This document shows, piece by piece, positions 1 through 3,067 of a stretch of DNA of 6,566 nucleotides. The DNA is from Actinomycetes bacterium (GTDB lineage: Bacteria; Actinomycetota; Actinomycetes; Actinomycetales; Demequinaceae). Made by a program: the position numbers and the translations under genes. Where the stretch lies: positions 1 to 6,566 of the forward strand of contig JAEYUX010000035.1 in assembly GCA_023432235.1 (NCBI GenBank), given 5' to 3'. Below the pieces are notes generated by a model, which saw only the letters and a list, made by a program, of their open reading frames with translations, did no database searches and was not told the origin of the DNA. Positions within the stretch are counted from its first letter, which is position 1, and each line of letters opens with the position of its first letter.

Positions 1-86
1 GCCTGGCCGTCCCAGTAACGCAGCTGGGTCGCGTCTTCGGGGTCGTCGTACCAGGCCGCGGGAGTTGAATTGGTTCCGTTAGACAC
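1..86 (-). CDS. DUF2510-domain protein, N-terminal fragment (gene runs off the left edge)
   Basis: Read on the minus strand, a GTG at 86-84 opens a frame that stays open to the window edge (28 codons). It begins MSNGTNSTPAAWYDDPEDAT and continues QLRYWDGQ. The pattern W-Y-x-D-P, about six residues, then L-R-Y-W-D-G is the signature of DUF2510, a short domain common at the N-terminus of actinobacterial membrane and secreted proteins. A good Shine-Dalgarno (GAGAGGGG on the minus strand, 93-100) lies 6 bases before the GTG and fixes this start. The rest of the protein, and so its function, is outside the window; DUF2510 itself has no assigned activity. The gene is divergent from the Gre/Rnk-like gene and shares the structured region 87-465 with it. 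The domain call is confident; the overall product is unknown. Confidence 0.8.
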   Translation of the reverse strand, partial: MSNGTNSTPAAWYDDPEDATQLRYWDGQ

Positions 87-92
87 GGAAAA

Positions 93-100
93 CCCCTCTC
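93..100 (-). promoter_or_regulatory. Ribosome binding site of the DUF2510 gene
   Basis: The minus strand reads GAGAGGGG here, 6 bases before the GTG at 86-84. It is close to the anti-Shine-Dalgarno complement and decides the start of the truncated gene. Confidence 0.7.
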
Positions 101-185
101 AAGAATGTGGCTAGCGTCCTCAGCCAGCGCAGTGTCACAACTTTCCCACAGGCATGCGGCCCGCGTCACGGTCGACGGGGACGTC

Positions 186-203
186 ATGGGGACCTTTCCC
201 CAT
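186..203. repeat. Perfect inverted repeat, 7-bp arms
   Basis: ATGGGGA (186-192) and TCCCCAT (197-203) are exact reverse complements separated by CCTT. It could be an operator or a hairpin. No T-run follows on either strand, so it is not a typical terminator. Confidence 0.5.
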
Positions 204-209
204 CGCGCA

Positions 210-272
210 CCCCACCATCCCCGCCCGTTCCGCCCCACCCCTGGCCGTTCCGCCCCTCCCCAGCCCTGCCCC
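210..272 (-). other. G-quadruplex-forming tract (C-runs on plus, G-runs on minus)
   Basis: Nine runs of three or four C on the plus strand lie at 210-213, 219-222, 224-226, 233-236, 238-241, 253-256, 258-261, 264-266 and 269-272. On the minus strand the last four give a G3+ quadruplex motif with loops of only 2, 2 and 1 bases (253-272). The first five can form another with loops of 1 to 6 bases. Short loops and several runs of four G predict a stable fold. The tract sits upstream of the DUF2510 start on that gene's coding strand. Whether it acts in DNA or RNA is not known. Confidence 0.55.
225..261. repeat. Near-perfect direct repeat, period 20
   Basis: The 17-base unit CCGTTCCGCCCC-A/T-CCCC occurs at 225-241 and again at 245-261 with one mismatch. 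It forms part of the C-tract region. Confidence 0.6.
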
Positions 273-286
273 GTCGCGCGAGGGGC
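268..286. repeat. GC-rich hairpin between the C-tract and G-tract
   Basis: GCCCC (268-272) pairs with GGGGC (282-286), and inside it lies the self-complementary TCGCGCGA (274-281). An alternative longer pairing joins 250-258 to 280-288. The C-rich and G-rich tracts can therefore fold on each other as well as into quadruplexes. There is no T-run, so I do not call it a terminator. Confidence 0.4.
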
Positions 287-375
287 GGGGCCGCGACGCG
301 GGTGGGGCGAAGGCGCACGGGAGGGACGGAGGTGCACGGGAGCACGTGCACGCCTTCCACGATGTGCGCAAGGGG

Positions 376-389
376 CCGACGTCAGTCGG
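376..389. repeat. Inverted repeat upstream of the gre-like promoter
   Basis: CCGAC (376-380) and GTCGG (385-389) are exact reverse complements around GTCA. It lies where the -35 region of the candidate promoter at 409-414 would be, so it may be an operator. No regulator can be named. Confidence 0.3.
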
Positions 390-396
390 AGTTTCG

Positions 397-408
397 CACA
401 CTTGTGTG
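397..408. repeat. Inverted repeat CACAC-TT-GTGTG next to the -10 box
   Basis: The dyad at 397-401 and 404-408 abuts the candidate -10 hexamer at 409-414. A protein bound here would block RNA polymerase. It is a candidate operator on position alone. Confidence 0.3.
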
Positions 409-414
409 TACGAT
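409..414 (+). promoter_or_regulatory. Candidate -10 box (TACGAT) for the Gre/Rnk-like gene
   Basis: TACGAT fits the actinobacterial TAnnnT -10 pattern. No good -35 hexamer lies 16-18 bases upstream (the sequence there is TCGGAG or near it). Initiation 6-8 bases downstream would put the transcript start at about 420-422, within the 5' arm of the hairpin at 417-448. Moderate to weak support. Confidence 0.35.
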
Positions 415-416
415 CT

Positions 417-448
417 TCGAGATGCCCGGGAAACGCCGGGCACCTCGA
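417..448 (+). promoter_or_regulatory. Strong 5'-leader hairpin just before the gre-like ribosome binding site
   Basis: TCGAG (417-421) pairs with CTCGA (444-448). After one A/C mismatch, TGCCCGG (423-429) pairs with CCGGGCA (436-442), closing a 6-base loop (430-435). That is 12 base pairs with one mismatch, ending 2 bases before the AAGGA at 451-455. No T-run follows, so it is unlikely to be a terminator. It may stabilise the mRNA 5' end, influence ribosome loading, or be a DNA operator. Confidence 0.55.
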
Positions 449-450
449 TC

Positions 451-455
451 AAGGA
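451..455 (+). promoter_or_regulatory. Ribosome binding site of the Gre/Rnk-like gene
   Basis: AAGGA lies 10 bases before the GTG at 466. The spacing is slightly long, but this is the only Shine-Dalgarno-like site near the start and it supports GTG 466 over the internal ATG at 487. Confidence 0.5.
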
Positions 456-465
456 CTGATACATC

Positions 466-876
466 GTGTCGCAAGACAGAGTATGGATGACGGTCGGGGC
501 CTACGAGCGCCTTCAAGCCGAACTGGCGGAGCTCACGGCCGCCGGCACCACCGCGGACGCCGCTGCGCTCAGCCGTGCCGTGGAGTTGCGCGACCTGTTG
601 AGCCGAGCACAGACCGGCCAGATGCCCGACGACGGACTCGTCGAGCCCGGCATGCTGGTGACGGTGCGCTTTGACGACGATCAGTCCGAGCTCACTTTTG
701 TTCTTGGCGACCGCGTTCTGCTGACCCTGGACGAGTCGCTTGATGTTCCGGTGTATTCACCGACCTCGCCCCTCGGTGCCGCCATCAATGGCATCAATGT
801 GGGAGATCAGATCGTGTTCAGCGCACCGCGCGGGGACCGGCGATTGACAGTCATTGAGGCCCGCCCGGTCTCGTAG
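466..876 (+). CDS. GreA/GreB C-terminal-domain protein, Rnk-like short form
   Basis: This is a 136-residue protein of the Gre family, whose members enter the secondary channel of RNA polymerase. Residues 9-50 form a short helical hairpin (YERLQAELAEL, then ALSRAVELRDLLSRAQ). Residues 56-134 match the GreA/GreB C-terminal domain, including the diagnostic YSPTSPLGAAINGINVGDQI stretch (97-116). E. coli GreA has about 158 residues and a longer coiled coil with an acidic tip (Asp41, Glu44) that drives RNA cleavage. That tip block is absent here: the turn is AAGTTADAA with one Asp. The length and short N-terminus resemble Rnk (136 residues in E. coli), or actinobacterial Gre-fold inhibitors such as Rv3788, more than a true cleavage factor. 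I therefore infer a transcription modulator rather than an anti-arrest factor. The start is GTG; the internal ATG at 487 is an alternative. gdhA follows after 73 bases in the same direction. Confidence 0.8.
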   Translation: MSQDRVWMTVGAYERLQAELAELTAAGTTADAAALSRAVELRDLLSRAQTGQMPDDGLVEPGMLVTVRFDDDQSELTFVLGDRVLLTLDESLDVPVYSPTSPLGAAINGINVGDQIVFSAPRGDRRLTVIEARPVS

Positions 877-882
877 CGCTTA

Positions 883-906
883 CGAGCCGGGATGCGGACC
901 GGCTCG
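883..906 (+). terminator. Hairpin 6 bases after the gre-like stop codon
   Basis: CGAGCCGG (883-890) and CCGGCTCG (899-906) are perfect 8-bp arms around an 8-base loop. The GC-rich stem just after a stop codon suggests 3'-end formation or mRNA protection. There is no U-tract, so it would be an atypical or leaky intrinsic terminator, possibly leaving readthrough into gdhA. Confidence 0.4.
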
Positions 907-915
907 ATACCGGCG

Positions 916-944
916 GTCCTTCCTGGCTTGAGCCTGGAAAGGAC
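916..944 (+). promoter_or_regulatory. Hairpin that sequesters the gdhA Shine-Dalgarno
   Basis: GTCCTT (916-921) pairs with 939-944. After a one-base bulge (A938), CC (922-923) pairs with GG (936-937). After a T/T mismatch, GGC (925-927) pairs with GCC (932-934), closing a TTGA loop (928-931). The whole gdhA Shine-Dalgarno (GGAAAGGA, 936-943) lies in the 3' arm. Folding would hide the ribosome binding site, so translational control of gdhA is plausible. This is inferred from the sequence only. Confidence 0.5.
936..943 (+). promoter_or_regulatory. gdhA: gdhA ribosome binding site
   Basis: GGAAAGGA lies 6 bases before the ATG at 950 and is strong. It fixes the gdhA start and is embedded in the hairpin 916-944. 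Confidence 0.7.
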
Positions 945-949
945 ACACC

Positions 950-2293
950 ATGGAAAACCTGGACCCGCGACTCATTCCCGTCTTTGACGAGGTGGTTCGG
1001 CGCAACCCTGCGGAGCCGGAGTTTCACCAAGCCGTGCGCGAGGTGCTCGAAAGCCTCAAGCCGGTTGTGGGGAAGCACCCGCAGTACGCGGAGGCCGAGA
1101 TCATCCGCCGCCTCTGCGAACCCGAGCGTCAGATCATCTTCCGTGTGCCGTGGGTAGACGATGCTGGTCAGGTTCGCATCAACCGCGGCTTCCGCGTTGA
1201 GTTCAGTTCGGTGCTGGGACCGTACAAGGGTGGCCTGCGCTTCCACCCGAGCGTGTACTTGGGAATCGTCAAGTTCCTCGGCTTCGAGCAGATCTTCAAG
1301 AACTCCCTCACCGGAATGCCCATTGGTGGCGGTAAGGGTGGCTCGGACTTTGACCCCCGCGGCAAGTCCGACGCCGAGGTCATGCGCTTCTGCCAGTCCT
1401 TCATGACGGAGCTGTACCGCAACCTTGGCGAGTACACGGACGTGCCTGCGGGTGACACCGGTGTGGGTGGCCGCGAGCTCGGCTTCCTCTTTGGACAGTA
1501 CAAGCGCATCACCAACCGTTACGAATCCGGCGTGCTGACCGGTAAGGGCGTGGGCTGGGGCGGTTCGCAGGTGCGCACCGAGGCCACCGGCTTTGGCACC
1601 GTTTACTTCGTCGAGCGGATGCTCGCACAGGTTGGCGAGGGCCTCGACGGCCGCCGCGTCGTGGTGTCTGGTTCAGGCAACGTCGCTGTCCACGCTGCGC
1701 AGAAGGCTCAGGAGCTCGGCGCGAACGTGGTGGCCGTGTCCGACTCCGGCGGCTACATCGTTCACGAGTCCGGCATTGACGTTGACCTCCTCAAGGAGCT
1801 GAAGTTCGAGAAGCGTGCGCGCCTCGACGAATACGCACGTCTCACTGGTGCCACCTACGTCACCGACGGTTCGGTGTGGGACGTCAACGCCGACGTTGCG
1901 TTGCCGTGTGCCACGCAGAACGAGATCGACAAGAAGCGCGCAGAGAACATGGTGCGGATGGGTGTGCGGGCGGTCGCAGAGGGCGCCAACATGCCATCGA
2001 CCCCCGAGGCCGTGCGCGTGTTCCGTGATGCAGGAGTGCTCTTCGCTCCCGGCAAGGCGGCCAACGCAGGTGGCGTTGTCACGTCCGCGCTGGAGATGCA
2101 GCAGAACGCTTCGCGCGACTCGTGGACCTTTGAGTACACGGACCAGCGCCTCCACGAGGCGATGGCACACATCCACGACACGTGCGTTTCGGTGGCCGAC
2201 GAGTACGGCACCCCTGGCGATTACGTGTCGGGCGCGAACATCGCTGGCTTCATTCGTGTGGCCGACGCGATGCTCGCCTTTGGCGTGATCTAA
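950..2293 (+). CDS. gdhA: NADP-type glutamate dehydrogenase
   Basis: A cytoplasmic enzyme that converts 2-oxoglutarate plus ammonium to glutamate with NADPH, assimilating nitrogen when ammonium is plentiful. At 447 residues it has the same length as the hexameric E. coli GdhA. The substrate domain shows PYKGGLRFHPSV (91-102, substrate Lys93), the catalytic-lysine loop PIGGGKGGSDFDP (124-136, Lys129) and VPAGDTGVGGRE (165-176, catalytic Asp169). The nucleotide domain has the Rossmann turn SGSGNVA (240-246). Ser264-Asp265-Ser266 after the second strand resembles the SDS of NADP-dependent enzymes, so I favour NADP over NAD. ALPCATQNE (317-325), AEGANMP and the C-terminal SGANIAGF complete the family pattern. 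No key residue is missing. The only room for a private promoter is the 73-base gap filled by two hairpins, so cotranscription with the gre-like gene is likely. Its stop overlaps the stop of the convergent PAP2 gene. Confidence 0.97.
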   Translation: MENLDPRLIPVFDEVVRRNPAEPEFHQAVREVLESLKPVVGKHPQYAEAEIIRRLCEPERQIIFRVPWVDDAGQVRINRGFRVEFSSVLGPYKGGLRFHPSVYLGIVKFLGFEQIFKNSLTGMPIGGGKGGSDFDPRGKSDAEVMRFCQSFMTELYRNLGEYTDVPAGDTGVGGRELGFLFGQYKRITNRYESGVLTGKGVGWGGSQVRTEATGFGTVYFVERMLAQVGEGLDGRRVVVSGSGNVAVHAAQKAQELGANVVAVSDSGGYIVHESGIDVDLLKELKFEKRARLDEYARLTGATYVTDGSVWDVNADVALPCATQNEIDKKRAENMVRMGVRAVAEGANMPSTPEAVRVFRDAGVLFAPGKAANAGGVVTSALEMQQNASRDSWTFEYTDQRLHEAMAHIHDTCVSVADEYGTPGDYVSGANIAGFIRVADAMLAFGVI

Positions 2294-2991
2294 GAGTCGC
2301 GTTCGTCGATCGCGGTGGCACGCATGTCGAGCCATCGTGACACCGCGACGACGGCGCCGAGCGTGACGAGCCCGAGGCAGGCACCGGCCATGACGTCGGT
2401 GACAAAGTGGTAGCCGAGATAGAGGCGTGACCCGCCCACGAGGACGATGACCACCGTCGCCGTCGCTGCCCAAACGGCGAGCGCGCGCTTGCCGTGGCGT
2501 CGGCGCCATGAGAGGTACGCGACCACCATGACGAGCGTCGCCGCTCCCGTTGTATGGCCCGACGGGAACGAGAACGACGTCTCAAAACCGGGCACCACTT
2601 GCAGCGCTTCCGCCGGGCGCGGCCTTTCGACGATGATCTTCACCAACGCCGCAATGGCCGTCGACAACACCATGGCGCCGGCAAGCAAGGCGGGGCCGCG
2701 CACGTCTCGAGAGCGCAGGTACCACGCCAGGCAGCCGACGCTGATGATGGCGGGGAGGATGACCGGGCCAAAGGCGTGGGTCACCCATGTGAGCAGCGTG
2801 GTGAGCCAGGGTGTGCGAGCCTCGGCGAGGAACTCGAGCACGGGTTGGTCGACCACGTAGAGGTCATCGCGCTCGAGAAATTGATCGAGGACGCCCGCAA
2901 AGGCGATCACTCCCGCCACCGAGATGAGCACACCAGGCGCGAGCGCACGGACCCACGCGGGCAACAGCTCCTTCAGTGCACCGCCTCTCAT
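2290..2991 (-). CDS. PAP2-family integral membrane phosphatase
   Basis: A 233-residue membrane protein of the PAP2/vanadium-haloperoxidase superfamily, which dephosphorylates lipid phosphates, undecaprenyl pyrophosphate or related esters. All three active-site motifs are present: K-x6-RP (Lys118 to Pro126, KIIVERPRP), PSGH (143-146) and SR-x5-H-x3-D (188-199, with His195 and Asp199). About six hydrophobic segments lie near residues 18-37, 62-76, 76-92, 99-117, 148-162 and 170-186, with a further one near 200-218. This is the usual PAP2 layout, with the catalytic motifs in loops. The substrate cannot be chosen from sequence. The start is constrained: an in-frame TAA lies 12 bases upstream of the ATG, there is no Shine-Dalgarno, and a TAACCT box ends 6 bases before the ATG, suggesting a leaderless message. 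It is divergent from ppk (76-base gap) and convergent with gdhA (4-base overlap). Confidence 0.92.
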   Translation of the reverse strand: MRGGALKELLPAWVRALAPGVLISVAGVIAFAGVLDQFLERDDLYVVDQPVLEFLAEARTPWLTTLLTWVTHAFGPVILPAIISVGCLAWYLRSRDVRGPALLAGAMVLSTAIAALVKIIVERPRPAEALQVVPGFETSFSFPSGHTTGAATLVMVVAYLSWRRRHGKRALAVWAATATVVIVLVGGSRLYLGYHFVTDVMAGACLGLVTLGAVVAVSRWLDMRATAIDERDS

Positions 2992-2997
2992 AGCGCA

Positions 2998-3003
2998 AGG
3001 TTA
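2998..3003 (-). promoter_or_regulatory. -10 box (TAACCT) for a leaderless PAP2 transcript
   Basis: The minus strand reads TAACCT, matching TAnnnT, exactly 6 bases before the ATG of the PAP2 gene. Transcription would start at or next to the A of the ATG. The -35 is weak: TTCTTG with an 18-base spacer or TTGCGC with a 15-base spacer. The absence of any Shine-Dalgarno supports leaderless expression. Confidence 0.5.
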
Positions 3004-3049
3004 CGTGCCGTCCTCCGGGCGCAAGAACTGGGTCGCCATCATCGGCGCG

Positions 3050-3063
3050 CCATGACACCATGG
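3050..3063. repeat. Short inverted repeat just before the ppk start
   Basis: CCATG (3050-3054) and CATGG (3059-3063) are reverse complements around ACAC, 4 bases before the ppk ATG. It may be a small operator or hairpin, but it is short enough to be chance. Confidence 0.25.
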
Positions 3064-3067
3064 GCTC

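Larger units (their letters stand above)
87..465. other. Gene-free divergent intergenic region with dense secondary structure
   Basis: I see no credible gene here. Open frames exist, but their translations are Arg/Pro/Ala-rich low-complexity sequence with no ribosome binding site, as expected in GC-rich DNA. In order it holds the DUF2510 ribosome binding site (93-100), a 7-bp perfect inverted repeat (186-203), C-tracts with G-quadruplex potential on the minus strand (210-272) containing a 17-base near-direct repeat, a GC-rich hairpin (268-286), a G-run cluster on the plus strand (282-307), a repeated GCACGGGAG (315-323 and 334-342), the palindrome GCACGTGC (342-349), inverted repeats at 376-389 and 397-408, a candidate -10 box (409-414) and a leader hairpin (417-448). 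It must contain the divergent promoters of both flanking genes. Confidence 0.7.

Noticed and set aside
142..150. Possible DnaA box (TTTCCCACA)
   Set aside because: It has two mismatches to the consensus in an isolated copy, with no dnaA, dnaN or box cluster nearby, so there is no support for an origin.
105..674. Long open frames across the upstream region and into the gre-like gene (for example 189 codons from 105, 127 from 107)
   Set aside because: The translations are Arg/Pro/Ala-rich with no domain, no ribosome binding site precedes them, and they overlap a clear Gre-family gene in another frame. They reflect a scarcity of stop codons in GC-rich DNA.
1673..2509. 278-codon minus-strand frame opposite gdhA
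   Set aside because: It covers the gdhA 3' half and the PAP2 3' end in the wrong frame, and its His/Arg-rich composition is typical of antisense shadows.
3044..3051. Eight-base palindrome GGCGCGCC in the PAP2-ppk gap
   Set aside because: Short GC palindromes are frequent by chance in DNA of this composition, and nothing ties it to a regulator.
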